Assembly (NCBI GenBank): GCA_021817045.1
Contig: JAKAWG010000005.1
Location: forward strand, 1-64,000
DNA from: Acidobacteriota bacterium
GTDB lineage: Bacteria; Acidobacteriota; Terriglobia; UBA7540
Reading direction: 5' to 3'
Length of the DNA: 64,000 nucleotides
Shown one piece after another: positions 34,107-43,149 of this stretch. The notes under the pieces were generated by a model that was not told where the DNA came from, ran no database searches, and saw nothing but the letters and a program-made list of their open reading frames with translations. Numbering within the stretch: position 1 is the first letter of the stretch; every line of letters begins with the position of its first letter. A program made the translations under genes and the position numbers.

Positions 34107-36374
34107 TCATTTCAGCTCTGAGATAAGTTCTCCCTCTAGGAATGGTGCCAGCTCTTTCGTCGCCCTGGTCTGGACCTCGGCGGCTTGTTCTCTCCACTGC
34201 CGCTCGATTTCATCGAAAGATATGTTTTCGTTCTCTTGGTATAGGTTGTACAGCTTAATTTTAACGAGAGCCTCGACGAATCTTTCCAAGTGATATGCTC
34301 GCCATTCCACACTTTCAGCTCCGTGTTTTTCAAAGTAGTACTTCGCCAGGGGGCAGGTCATATTAATGAACCAGATGTTGTTTTCAACGTGCTGGGGCGT
34401 CGGCTGGTGAACTGGGCCGTCCTGGGGGGAGAGATGGCAGGGCTCGTTGTCGGGGTTCAAAGGGTCTGGCTCTATTTCCGACAGCACGATCTTGGGGAAG
34501 TTTCGGCCACCATGATCGCCTGTCGATGGAGTGACCGTAACGACGCATCGGCACGAGTCGTCGCTGTAATTATCATCTCCTGCCTGGACCGTCGTGGTCC
34601 CTTGTCGCCGTCCGATGACCTTGCCTGTGGCTGTAACTGACACAATGGAGGAATCATCTTGCAGCCAGGTCAGATACACGTCAGAAAACTTACCGCCTTC
34701 CCTGTCCTCGACAATTGCTTCAAGCTGGCAAAACTTTCCCGCTTGAATGCTTAGCTGCGCTGGGTTGATGGAAATGGACTTTATATTGACGACCTCGATG
34801 TCAACCGCGTTCGACCGCAGCTTCTTATCCAAAGTCTCGATCCACACGGAAGTGACACCGGGGGTGTGAGTGACCACTGCGCTGATGTCGGGGTCGACCG
34901 TGGCGACAGCCCAATCTGAGCTATTCCACATGAAGGGGGCTGCCCCGACTCGCTTTCCCTCGGCGTTGCGGAACACGACCCTCAGATTAAGAGAAACACC
35001 GACGCCTGCCCTTCGGAAGGGCGAACTTACTTCGACACTCGCCGGCACATCCTGAGGCAAAGGCCTAGGGGGCGGTGCTGGCCGTGGTCCCTTGCCGTTG
35101 CCTCTTCCGGCTCCCGCGTCCGCTTCTTCCAACGACTTCTGAATCCACTCGTTCAGGAATTCGTTTTGCTTACGCAACGCCTCCTGCTGCTCTTGCGACG
35201 CTCTTAACTTTTCTTTCTTTCGAAATTCGGCCTCATACGCCAGGACCTGATCCTTTACCCAACTTCTCACCGCCCGCGCCAGAGGGGAATCCGCAAGATC
35301 GCGCCGGTCATTCGTCACGTATTTGTTTAGCTCGTCAAGGTGGCATTCTCCGTACATCCGGTCGACCCAGGTGGTGCGCGCGATGTCCTCCATAGGGAGA
35401 AACGCTATGGGGTATTTGTAAGCAAAGAGCGTTATGCAATGACGGGACCTGAGTTTCCATCGCATACCAACGGCGGACGTCTTGATGACCAGCCTCCCTT
35501 GTGGGGCCGAAAGATCCGGCGTCGTGCTGACCTCGGCCTCGGTCTGCGGGTCCACGAGAACTCCGGGCATGATGATAATCCTGGGCTCGGGCGCCTCGGG
35601 ATGGGGATTAATGTCCGGTAAACGAACAGGGCAAAGCTGAGGGACGGTCTTGCCGCCAATCATTACGAAAACGCGTGTCCGCTGAATGGTGATCAAGCTT
35701 TGAGGATGGGCGACCACGGACTCAACCAATTTCTCGGCGGCTTCTTTATGCCCGAAGTTGCGGGGGCCTATGCCTACGACAAGGGTGAAACCGTCCCGAC
35801 GAGCAGCGGCCGTCTTCACCTCATCGGGCAAGCACGCGAAATCAACAGCGATCTCGTTGAGCGCACGGCGGAGCTCGTCGACCGGCTTGCTCACAGGAAA
35901 ACCGCGGCCCCGTTGCTTATCCGGGAAATAACCCGGATTCGGATCATCACCATTGAAGCCGTACTTGCTCCCGCGCTTCGCTCTCACTGTGTAGAGATAG
36001 CTATGTGATTCGAACATCTGGGTCATGTAGCACTTACCGCCGTTCCCGTGACCACCTTCGACAACCTCGTCAGGCGCTGCCTGCCCGAGGTACGCTTCGG
36101 GGTTTCCCCAATCGCTGAACCGCGTTTCGATGTCTTCAACGGTCATGCCTACGTGGTCGAGCACCGCGATGTATCCTCGCTCACCCCTGCCTCCAAACAG
36201 GAGAGTAAGAACCCTGTCTTCAGAGGCGGCATTAGCATTCGCATAAGCGGTATTCGCGTTCTTGAGCCATTCTGGAAGCCCTTGCTCGTGGCTCCGAAAC
36301 GCTGAACAGAGCTGGGCGATGGCTCCCTTGGGATGGATTCGAATCTTGTCATCTTTTTCAAATTGGACGGCCAT
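34107..36374 (-). CDS. MORC/MutL-like GHKL ATPase with Ig-like (BIG2) domains
   Basis: A 755-residue cytoplasmic protein (no signal peptide). The N-terminal GHKL ATPase has an N-box with Glu35 and Asn39 (LPEWLKNANTAY), the G1 box VLDHVGMT (71-78) and the G2 box GGHGNGGKCYM (107-117). An S5-like transducer domain follows, ending in a segment with YGECHLDELNKYVTNDRRD. A charged coiled coil comes next (about 385-430), then a Pro-rich linker. Two Ig-like domains follow, the second a typical BIG2 repeat (ISINPAQLSIQAGKFCQLEAI, VSVTATGKVIGRRQGTTTV; about 540-625). A helical C-terminal domain ends it. Prokaryotic MORC-like ATPases are known from restriction-modification loci. The strong ribosome binding site AAGGAGGGG sets the start. 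Confidence 0.8.
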   Translation of the reverse strand: MAVQFEKDDKIRIHPKGAIAQLCSAFRSHEQGLPEWLKNANTAYANANAASEDRVLTLLFGGRGERGYIAVLDHVGMTVEDIETRFSDWGNPEAYLGQAAPDEVVEGGHGNGGKCYMTQMFESHSYLYTVRAKRGSKYGFNGDDPNPGYFPDKQRGRGFPVSKPVDELRRALNEIAVDFACLPDEVKTAAARRDGFTLVVGIGPRNFGHKEAAEKLVESVVAHPQSLITIQRTRVFVMIGGKTVPQLCPVRLPDINPHPEAPEPRIIIMPGVLVDPQTEAEVSTTPDLSAPQGRLVIKTSAVGMRWKLRSRHCITLFAYKYPIAFLPMEDIARTTWVDRMYGECHLDELNKYVTNDRRDLADSPLARAVRSWVKDQVLAYEAEFRKKEKLRASQEQQEALRKQNEFLNEWIQKSLEEADAGAGRGNGKGPRPAPPPRPLPQDVPASVEVSSPFRRAGVGVSLNLRVVFRNAEGKRVGAAPFMWNSSDWAVATVDPDISAVVTHTPGVTSVWIETLDKKLRSNAVDIEVVNIKSISINPAQLSIQAGKFCQLEAIVEDREGGKFSDVYLTWLQDDSSIVSVTATGKVIGRRQGTTTVQAGDDNYSDDSCRCVVTVTPSTGDHGGRNFPKIVLSEIEPDPLNPDNEPCHLSPQDGPVHQPTPQHVENNIWFINMTCPLAKYYFEKHGAESVEWRAYHLERFVEALVKIKLYNLYQENENISFDEIERQWREQAAEVQTRATKELAPFLEGELISELK

Positions 36375-36469
36375 GCAAGTTCCCCTCCTTCAGATCCTCC
36401 GCTCTTGATCAGTTACCTGGATGAACGTGTCCCAAGGCCCGAGTGCGGCATCAACTATAATCCAAACCT

Positions 36470-36925
36470 TCATCTTGCGTCGCGGGCATTATCGCTCAAA
36501 CAATAAGTACCCCGACCGGCGCGATAAAACCTGCTCTTCTTGCCCAACTTTAATTCTCTGGAGATGTGGACCAAGATGTTGAAGGAAGTCCCTTTCCCAG
36601 GAATTGGATATCCACGCCGGATAAACTCCGAATGAATCTCCTTAATGTTCATCGGGCGCTTAGCCTCTGAGAGAATCTCGCGCACGTGATCCTTAACCTG
36701 GTTTGGCAGGACTCTCTGCACATTATCCGCCTCGTGAGTTGCCTCCACAATCGGCTCGTTCAAATTAAAATCATGATTGCTCTCAGATTCCATCAACCTG
36801 GAGATTAGCTCGATCTGTTGCGTCTTCTTTTGGAGGCTAGCTGTGAGGGCTTGGATTTGCTTTCTAATCGAATCAACCTCGCGCTCGAGAGAACTCTTCC
36901 ACTCCTGAAGCTTCTCATTCTCCAT
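36470..36925 (-). CDS. HARE-HTH domain protein with N-terminal coiled coil
   Basis: A 151-residue protein. Residues 1-50 form a coiled coil (ENEKLQEWKSSLEREVDSIR and on). Residues 80-147 fit a HARE-HTH winged helix: VKDHVREILSEAKRPMNIKEI, FIRRGYPIPGKGTSFNILVHI, then FYRAGRGTYCL. HARE-HTH domains are known from restriction endonucleases and chromatin proteins, where they are thought to read DNA modification state. It is the first gene of the operon; the ATPase gene starts 95 bases downstream. Its promoter is so close that the mRNA may be leaderless. Confidence 0.72.
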   Translation of the reverse strand: MENEKLQEWKSSLEREVDSIRKQIQALTASLQKKTQQIELISRLMESESNHDFNLNEPIVEATHEADNVQRVLPNQVKDHVREILSEAKRPMNIKEIHSEFIRRGYPIPGKGTSFNILVHISRELKLGKKSRFYRAGRGTYCLSDNARDAR

Positions 36926-36931
36926 GTCTGT

Positions 36932-36960
36932 ATCATACCGTATATACCGTTAGATTTCAA
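36932..36960 (-). promoter_or_regulatory. Sigma-70 promoter of the HARE/GHKL operon, probably leaderless
   Basis: On the minus strand: TTGAAA (36960-36955), a 17-base spacer, TATGAT (36937-36932), then six bases before the ATG (36925). Transcription would start about at the ATG. On the plus strand, ATACCGT occurs twice, nine bases apart (36935-36941 and 36944-36950), within the spacer and -10, suggesting a repressor site. Confidence 0.6.
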
Positions 36961-37891
36961 GCGGCGTGCATTCGTAGGAGGGTCGGAAGGAAGTGACGAT
37001 CGCGCGCATCAGCGCCGCGTGCCCGAGTCTTTGGAGCGCCCGCTACGCTGCATCAGATGCTGGGCCGGACTTCGCGTGCCCGAAGCGCTATTCTAGTACG
37101 AGGGTTCCGTCTGAATGCTGCCACAACTGGTGTCGGCAGAAAAGGCCATGATTTACTGGTCCATGTAGTCCCTACGAGCATTCCAACGATACAGACTTTC
37201 GCCCAACGTCCAAGCCCTCTTGCCCGAGGTACGGAATTCGTTGGAGCCGCTCCGAAGCCTTCTGGAACAAGCTGGACCGGCGTCTTCGCCTTCGAAAAAC
37301 TGTCTCATTTATCTCACCTGTCTCCACTGTCTCATTCACCTGTGCCACCATAGGGAGGGTGAAAAGTGATTTGTGAATTGCTATTGACGCCGGCGGGTGG
37401 GACCCAAACGGGCTGCTGCGGCTGCGCCAGCGAAGGGAAAGGGCACAAAAAAAGATTCCTTAGGGGGCGCACGTATAACCAATTGAAAACAAAGGGCGAT
37501 TATGACGAACAATTACCATCAATCTCCTAGAGGTGACGTATCTAATTGATTATAAATGAGTAATTTGAACAAACTGTTGGTCAAGGGCCGAAGTGATAGA
37601 AAAAATACAGGTTATTGGCAAAATCGGGCGGAAAAACCGAAATTGTTTGTCCAAAATGTGGTCCCGTTGCCGATGGCCGGAGGACGGCAGGTGAATCTGA
37701 AGCCGTCCCGACTGGTTGGGAGGGCGCGAAGCTCTTCGCCGTTTCATTCCGACGCTGAGTCTTGCGGGGCGAAGGAGGTGCGAAATTTCCGTCCTTCCAC
37801 TGGGACACGCGCTCGTCGCTGGCGGGCGCAGACTGCGGCTTTTGGAGGTCTGCGGTTCCCCGGTGCCGGGCTCGAAAACGGTAACGCGTCT
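36961..37891. other. Long intergenic stretch, AT-rich in part, with a 9-base tandem repeat
   Basis: About 930 bases between the defence operon and a glycosidase gene. Four tandem 9-base units (TGTCTCATT, TATCTCACC, TGTCTCCAC, TGTCTCATT; 37301-37336) match the unit at 25050-25067. Bases 37380-37620 are distinctly AT-rich for the window. No reading frame with a recognisable product and no RNA gene is seen. Confidence 0.5.
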
Positions 37892-39280
37892 TCAAATCCG
37901 CGTAGGGTGAAACAAAAACAAGCGCGCGTCTCCGGCGCCCAACCATATGTAATGGCCTCCTGGGTTCGCCGCGTCGTGCCTGATGGGTATTTCCTTTCCG
38001 CTGGCCGGGTCCACCTCGCTGACGTTTTGGGCATCGGCCGCGAAGCTAACCGCCGGCCAGGCGGTGTAAGCGTAACTATAATTGGTCAGGAGCACCGCGG
38101 TGCGGCCGTCGGCGTGGTTAAAGACGCCGATCAAATAATTCCCGGGCGTCAGTCCGGGCTGAAGTTGCAGCGGGGCGCCTCGCAGAATCGGCGCGGGATC
38201 GGCGCCGCGCGGCACGCGGTAGATCGCCGTGCTGGTCAATTGCATCAGGGTCGGCCCCCAGTTTTTCAGGCGCGCGTTGATGCGCTGCGCTTGGGCGTAG
38301 TGGTGCGTAAGTCGGCCCGTCTGGGTGAGCAGAGCCGGAGCCTTGAATTCCGGTGGCGTCCAGTAACAGAAATAGAGCACTCCCTTGGCTCCGTATGCCA
38401 GCGAGGTGTGGATCTGCCAGCGGATTTGCTCCTCGGTGGGATCAAAGTGCGAATCAAAGGCCATATCATTAAAGAAATTCCAGAAGGGAATCTTCCGGGA
38501 CAGGGCGTATTTGCGCAGCACGGCCAGATTCGCGGCATACGCGTCGCGCGTATCCCGCCCCGGCTGCATAAACGGGTAGTGATCCATACAGAGCACGTCG
38601 GGATTTACTTCCCGCACGAAGCCCGCGACGTATTTTTCATACGGCTGGTTGCCGTGTTCGCCCAGTTGCTGATCGTTCGCGTAGGTAGGAAGCAGGTTGA
38701 TAAAGCCCAGCTTGCCGGGGCGTCTCTTTCTGAGATGCTCCACCATGAAGCGCAGATAAGGAAACAGCGCCGTGCTCGGTTCGTCCCAGATGCGATAACC
38801 CCAGCAGGCCGGATGATCGGGAAATTGGTCCGCCTGTTTGATCCGGTTCTCCGTGGCCACGATGCCCGGAGTGCGAGGGCCGCCGTAGCCCGGCAGATTT
38901 GCGAACCGCCCGGCGGCGTTTTCACTTTGGATGTCGCCGGCGGGCAGTCCGGAATAGCCCGGCAGATTTACCACCGCTTTCAAGCCGTACTTGCCGCACA
39001 GGTCCAGTTGCCGCGAGACGGCTTGCGTCGTCGTCGCCCCAAAGTCGCCCATCACTACCGTGAAGTTCGCCGCCGCGATCTGCGCGTAGTATTCGTCCAT
39101 GTGCGCGTCCGCCGGCGGGTCAACCCAAAAACTGACGGCGAAACGGTCCTGCCGGAATCGCGCTGGCTCGCCGGCTGGGGCGGCGAGCGCGGCGCCCCAC
39201 GCCCTGTGCCGCGCAAGCGCGAGCGTTGCCAATGCGGACGTGACGAATTGTCGCCGGCCAAACATATTTGTTCTGCTCAT
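37892..39280 (-). CDS. Tat-exported TIM-barrel glycosidase-like protein
   Basis: About 462 residues. The twin-arginine signal MFGRRQFVTSALATLAL is followed by a TIM-barrel of glycoside-hydrolase type: FAVSFWVDPPADAHMDEYYAQ, GLKAVVNLPGYSGLPAGD, ACWGYRIWDEPST (candidate acid/base Glu) and VLCMDHYPFM. The C-terminal part looks like a small beta domain (LIGVFNHADGRTAVLLTNYS). The family is unnamed to me; it resembles GH42/GHL-type proteins. GGGAGG lies eight bases before the ATG at 39280. The long opposite-strand frame here is a composition artefact. It is divergent from the lactonase gene. Confidence 0.72.
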   Translation of the reverse strand: MSRTNMFGRRQFVTSALATLALARHRAWGAALAAPAGEPARFRQDRFAVSFWVDPPADAHMDEYYAQIAAANFTVVMGDFGATTTQAVSRQLDLCGKYGLKAVVNLPGYSGLPAGDIQSENAAGRFANLPGYGGPRTPGIVATENRIKQADQFPDHPACWGYRIWDEPSTALFPYLRFMVEHLRKRRPGKLGFINLLPTYANDQQLGEHGNQPYEKYVAGFVREVNPDVLCMDHYPFMQPGRDTRDAYAANLAVLRKYALSRKIPFWNFFNDMAFDSHFDPTEEQIRWQIHTSLAYGAKGVLYFCYWTPPEFKAPALLTQTGRLTHHYAQAQRINARLKNWGPTLMQLTSTAIYRVPRGADPAPILRGAPLQLQPGLTPGNYLIGVFNHADGRTAVLLTNYSYAYTAWPAVSFAADAQNVSEVDPASGKEIPIRHDAANPGGHYIWLGAGDARLFLFHPTRI

Positions 39281-39476
39281 CACCTTTTCCTCCCGATATT
39301 TTTCACTACCTGTCCCCGACGGTCGGCTGCCATTTTGCGACTCCTAACAAGCTGCCAGGTTTTTGGCTCCAACTTTGAGGTTGCCAACGCAGGCCAAGTT
39401 CTTATAAAACAAAACCTGTCGAAATTCCTATTGCGCGTTTGGTCCCCGCGTACAAGTTTAACCAAGGAGGATTACC

Positions 39477-40769
39477 ATGTCATCGGATGAATCGCAGATG
39501 TTCGACAACCGCCTTGCCAGACCGTCACGCCGCAATTTCCTGAAAAGCGCCACCGCTATAGCCATAGCTGGCTCGGGGATCGCGTGCGGTCAACAGGGCC
39601 AAGTGAAAGAAACGCGGGAAGCACAGCAGCTGCAACCCTCAGGAAAGCCGCGGCTGGTCTATATAGGAAGTTACAGTTCCCTAGGGCCGGAAGGCGAAGT
39701 CGCCCGTGGCCAAGGCATTTATCTTTTTGAAATGGACCCTGAAACCGGCGCGCTCACGCAGCGCGAAGTGTTTGCCAATCCCAGAAACCCGTCGTGGCTT
39801 GCGCTCGACCCTTCCAAGACGCACCTGTATTCCTCCGACGAGCTTGCGCATTACCAGGGCAAATCTTCCGGTGCCGTCACCGCCTACGCCATCGACTCGT
39901 CAAATGGCCATCTCACACAGCTCAACACGGTCAGCTCGGGAGCCAGCATTCCGGCCTACATCAGCGTCCATCCCTCCGGACGTTACGTTCTTGTCGCCAA
40001 TTACGGCGGAGGAGGTGTGGCCGTGCTTCCAATCCTTGCCAATGGCAGACTGGGCCCTGCCACCGATGTTCAACAGGACAGAGGTCCCGTCGGACCCCAG
40101 CACGCCACGAGCGCGCCGCCGGGAAGTTTTGCCATTAGCGGCCATGATGCGCCGCACGCTCACATGATTCACGTCGATCCCAGCGGAAAGCGCGTCATTT
40201 CCACCGACCTTGGCATGGATAAAATCATGATCTGGAATTTCGACGTAGAAAAAGGCAAGCTGACCCCGAACAATCCTCACGAGATCGCCGTTCCGCCCGG
40301 TGACGGCCCGCGGCATTTTGTCTTTCACCCGAACGGCCGCTGGTTCTACTGTATTCAAGAGGAGGGTTCCGCGGTGGTCGTCTTCGACTACGCTGAATCC
40401 ACCGGAAACATGACTCAGAAACAGGTGATCTCAACCCTTCAAAAGGGCTTTGTCGGAACCAACTTCTGCTCCGAGATCAGGATTTCGCCGGATGCGAAGT
40501 TCATTTACGGCGCTAACCGCCTGCGCGACACGATCACCATCTTCTCCATCGAACCGGACGGTAAACTGACTTACGTGGCCGAGGAATCGACCCAGAGTGA
40601 CTACCCGCGCAGCGTCACGATTGATCCATCGGGTAATTTTATATATTCGTTAAACCAGCGCTCCGACAACGTTGCCGCGTTTCGCGTGGATCGGCAAACC
40701 GGCAGGCTCAGTTTCACCGGCCAGTACACAGCGGTTGGAACGCCGGCCGTCATGGTTTTCCTCACGTAG
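39477..40769 (+). CDS. Lactonase-family beta-propeller lipoprotein (PF10282 type)
   Basis: A 430-residue seven-bladed beta-propeller of the 6-phosphogluconolactonase-like (YbhE) family. A Tat-type signal (SRRNFLKSATAIAIAG) ends in a lipobox (SGIAC), so it is probably an exported lipoprotein. Blade motifs repeat: GIYLFEMDPETGALTQREV, YAIDSSNGHLTQLNTVSSG, HPSGRYVLVANYGGGGVAV, MDKIMIWNFDVEKGKLTPN and DPSGNFIYSLNQRSDNVAAF. Export argues against a pentose-phosphate role; sugar-lactone hydrolysis during polysaccharide use is more likely. AAGGAGG precedes the ATG. Confidence 0.87.
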   Translation: MSSDESQMFDNRLARPSRRNFLKSATAIAIAGSGIACGQQGQVKETREAQQLQPSGKPRLVYIGSYSSLGPEGEVARGQGIYLFEMDPETGALTQREVFANPRNPSWLALDPSKTHLYSSDELAHYQGKSSGAVTAYAIDSSNGHLTQLNTVSSGASIPAYISVHPSGRYVLVANYGGGGVAVLPILANGRLGPATDVQQDRGPVGPQHATSAPPGSFAISGHDAPHAHMIHVDPSGKRVISTDLGMDKIMIWNFDVEKGKLTPNNPHEIAVPPGDGPRHFVFHPNGRWFYCIQEEGSAVVVFDYAESTGNMTQKQVISTLQKGFVGTNFCSEIRISPDAKFIYGANRLRDTITIFSIEPDGKLTYVAEESTQSDYPRSVTIDPSGNFIYSLNQRSDNVAAFRVDRQTGRLSFTGQYTAVGTPAVMVFLT

Positions 40770-40853
40770 GAATCCCTGCACGGCTTACGTTCCAAGAGAG
40801 GCAATAGTTCGGCCGGTACGTCCGCGAGTCCAACGAGAGGAGAAGGCCGTCGT

Positions 40854-43142
40854 ATGAAATATTCCAGGAGGTCGTTCTTAGAAGCGCTTGCCATGGCGCT
40901 ACCAGCCACAAGCCGATCTCAAGGCAGTAGGCGAAGTGTTGCGCAACGAGGTTCCGCGCGATCTGGAGATGTCCTCACGTTTCAGTCGGGGGCGTTCTGG
41001 TCGCCGCGCATCGACCTGAACGCGGACGCGGTAATGGTCTACGGCATCGGAAACAGATTGCCCGAGCGCATCGCTTCATGGCGTTCTCACGGCTATCGCA
41101 CCAACGTCATGACCGGAATCGCGTGGGGGCGATACCAAAACTATCTCGATGGCAAGTTTGACGGCAAAAATCATGAAGATGAGGCTCAGACAGACCGCTT
41201 TGGCGAAAAAGTTAGCCACGGCTCCGGAGGCGGCGCAACCATCTACTACATGGTCCCGACCAAATCTTATGTGCGTTTTATCACGGCTGGCCTTAAGAGC
41301 GCAATCGACGCCGGCGCCGAAGCGATCTTCCTGGAGGAGCCGGAGTTTTGGGTACGTTCCGGCTACTCTGGGGCATTCAAGCGCGAGTGGCAGGCTTACT
41401 ACGGTGAGGCGTGGCGGCCGCCGGATTCCTCTCCGGACGCTCAGTACCGGGCTTCGAAACTCAAGTACTATCTGTACCGGCGCGCACTTTCCGAAGCGTT
41501 CGGCTTTGTGCATCGCTATGCGAATGGGAAGGGACGGAGCGTGGCCTGTTACGTTGCGAGCCATTCGCTCCCAAACTACAGTGACTGGCGAATCGTCAGC
41601 CCGGAGTCTTCCCTGGAGCAAGTGAAGTGTGACGGATACATCGCTCAGGTATGGACCGGCACAGCACGCACACCGAACGTTTACGAAGGCAAGAGAATGG
41701 AAAGGACGTTCGAGACAGCGTTTCTGGAATACGGCGCCACGCTTAACTTTTCGCGAGTCTCGGGCCGCGCCTTATGGCTGTTGAATGATCCCGTCGAGGA
41801 CGATCCAAACCATTCCTGGAGTGACTACCGGAAGAACTGGGAATGCACCATGACAGCGTGTTTGCTGCATCCGGCAGCCTGGCGATATGAAATCATGCCA
41901 TGGCCGGAGCGCGTCTTCGGTCACAAGTATCCGGTCACGGAGCCCGCAGGAAATGCCGGAGGGATGGTGTCATCCCTGGAATCCGGAAACGGCTATCCTT
42001 CGCATACTGTGGCTAAGGAGGGGCCAAGTTCGCCGGTGAAACGTATTCTGATTCCACAGGACTACGCGACGGAGCTTCAAGTGGTGATCCGCGCGCTGAG
42101 GGACATGCGGCAGCCCTCACACTCGATTCGCTGGGAGCAGTGCGGAACGCAAGGCATGGGCATCCTGATCTCCGATACCATGATGTTTCAACGCGGCGAC
42201 CCGCATCCTTCGGACGCGAATCTCGGATCGTTTTATGGTTTGGCGCTGCCGCCGCTGATGCGAGGCGTGCCGCTGGCGCCGGTGCAAATTGAATATTCCG
42301 CGAGCGATGGGTATCTCGATCCTTATCGCCTGCTTCTTCTCACCTATGAAGGACAGAAGCCTCCAAGTGCGGACTTTCATAACGCGCTTGCAAAATGGGT
42401 TCGGGAGGGTGGCGCGCTGGTCATGATCGACAACGATCAGGACCCTTATAACACTGTGCGAGAGTGGTGGAACTCCACTCCGTATGCTTATGCAGCACCT
42501 CGCCTTCACCTCTTCGAAACGCTGGACTTAAATACGCATTCCACGGGACTGCATCGGGTAGGGAAAGGAGTTGTCCTATGGGATTCTGAATCGCCAGCGG
42601 CTTTGAGCTACAACCCGGAAGGCGCCCGGCACGTAACTCAGGCTATCCGGACTGCGGCGGAGGCGGTGAGCCTTGCGTGGCGCGAGTCCCGGACGCTGGT
42701 TCTGAGGCGAGGTCCATATGTCATCGGCGCCGGATTCGATGGTCTCTCTACGAAAACAGCAGCGCAATCCCTGCGCGGGCGCTACATTGACCTCTTCGAG
42801 GCGAATCTGCCGATTGTCAAAAACGTTTATTTGAGCTCAGGGCAGCGGACTTTTCTCCGCGATTTGGACGCCGACACTGAAGACAAGCCGCGCGTTCTTG
42901 CAGCGGCGTGCCGCACCAGCGGCGAAGTTGCAAACCACAATGCGCTCCGTTTCCGCGCCGAGGGAATTGAAGGGACGGAGGCTGTAGTCCGCATGGCGCT
43001 GCCTCGCAAGCCGAAAAAGGCGCTCGTGGCTGGCAACCCGGTTTTCTGGCAACCTTCGGATGAGGCGGACGGAACATTGCGGATTCGATTCCCAAATTCC
43101 ATCGAGGGAGTAGATGTGGAGATTACGTTTCAAAGAGGGTAG
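40854..43142 (+). CDS. Tat-exported glycosidase-like protein, family not recognised
   Basis: A 762-residue protein with a twin-arginine signal (MKYSRRSFLEALAMALP). The first half reads like a TIM-barrel: VMVYGIGNRLPERIASWRSHG, YRTNVMTGIAWGRYQNYLDG, IDAGAEAIFLEEPEFWVRSG (two adjacent Glu, a candidate active site). The second half has an amidotransferase-like fold (YRLLLLTYEGQKPPSADF, VREGGALVMIDNDQD), as in GH42-type trimerisation domains, then a beta-sandwich tail. It is 84 bases downstream of the lactonase gene with its own GGAGAAGG. The two probably act on the same substrate. Confidence 0.7.
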   Translation: MKYSRRSFLEALAMALPATSRSQGSRRSVAQRGSARSGDVLTFQSGAFWSPRIDLNADAVMVYGIGNRLPERIASWRSHGYRTNVMTGIAWGRYQNYLDGKFDGKNHEDEAQTDRFGEKVSHGSGGGATIYYMVPTKSYVRFITAGLKSAIDAGAEAIFLEEPEFWVRSGYSGAFKREWQAYYGEAWRPPDSSPDAQYRASKLKYYLYRRALSEAFGFVHRYANGKGRSVACYVASHSLPNYSDWRIVSPESSLEQVKCDGYIAQVWTGTARTPNVYEGKRMERTFETAFLEYGATLNFSRVSGRALWLLNDPVEDDPNHSWSDYRKNWECTMTACLLHPAAWRYEIMPWPERVFGHKYPVTEPAGNAGGMVSSLESGNGYPSHTVAKEGPSSPVKRILIPQDYATELQVVIRALRDMRQPSHSIRWEQCGTQGMGILISDTMMFQRGDPHPSDANLGSFYGLALPPLMRGVPLAPVQIEYSASDGYLDPYRLLLLTYEGQKPPSADFHNALAKWVREGGALVMIDNDQDPYNTVREWWNSTPYAYAAPRLHLFETLDLNTHSTGLHRVGKGVVLWDSESPAALSYNPEGARHVTQAIRTAAEAVSLAWRESRTLVLRRGPYVIGAGFDGLSTKTAAQSLRGRYIDLFEANLPIVKNVYLSSGQRTFLRDLDADTEDKPRVLAAACRTSGEVANHNALRFRAEGIEGTEAVVRMALPRKPKKALVAGNPVFWQPSDEADGTLRIRFPNSIEGVDVEITFQRG

Positions 43143-43149
43143 CGTGGCG

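Noticed and set aside
34136-36305. Several 60-115-codon plus-strand frames opposite the GHKL ATPase
   Set aside because: Shadows of the ATPase coding sequence; no motifs or ribosome binding sites.
37020-37130. Possible tRNA gene in the gap after the defence operon
   Set aside because: GC-rich dyads occur, but no cloverleaf, T-loop GGTTCGAAT-like motif or CCA end could be assembled.
37301-37336. Short tandem repeats considered as a CRISPR array
   Set aside because: Nine-base units without spacers and no cas genes nearby.
32109-37500. The defence-like island considered as a prophage or integrative element
   Set aside because: No integrase, transposase, tRNA target or flanking direct repeats were seen. 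It may still be acquired DNA, but the borders cannot be set.
37556-39490. A 644-codon plus-strand frame opposite the glycosidase gene at 37892-39280
   Set aside because: Arg/Gly/Val-rich composition typical of an antisense frame over a GC-rich gene. The minus strand shows a Tat signal, a ribosome binding site and barrel motifs.
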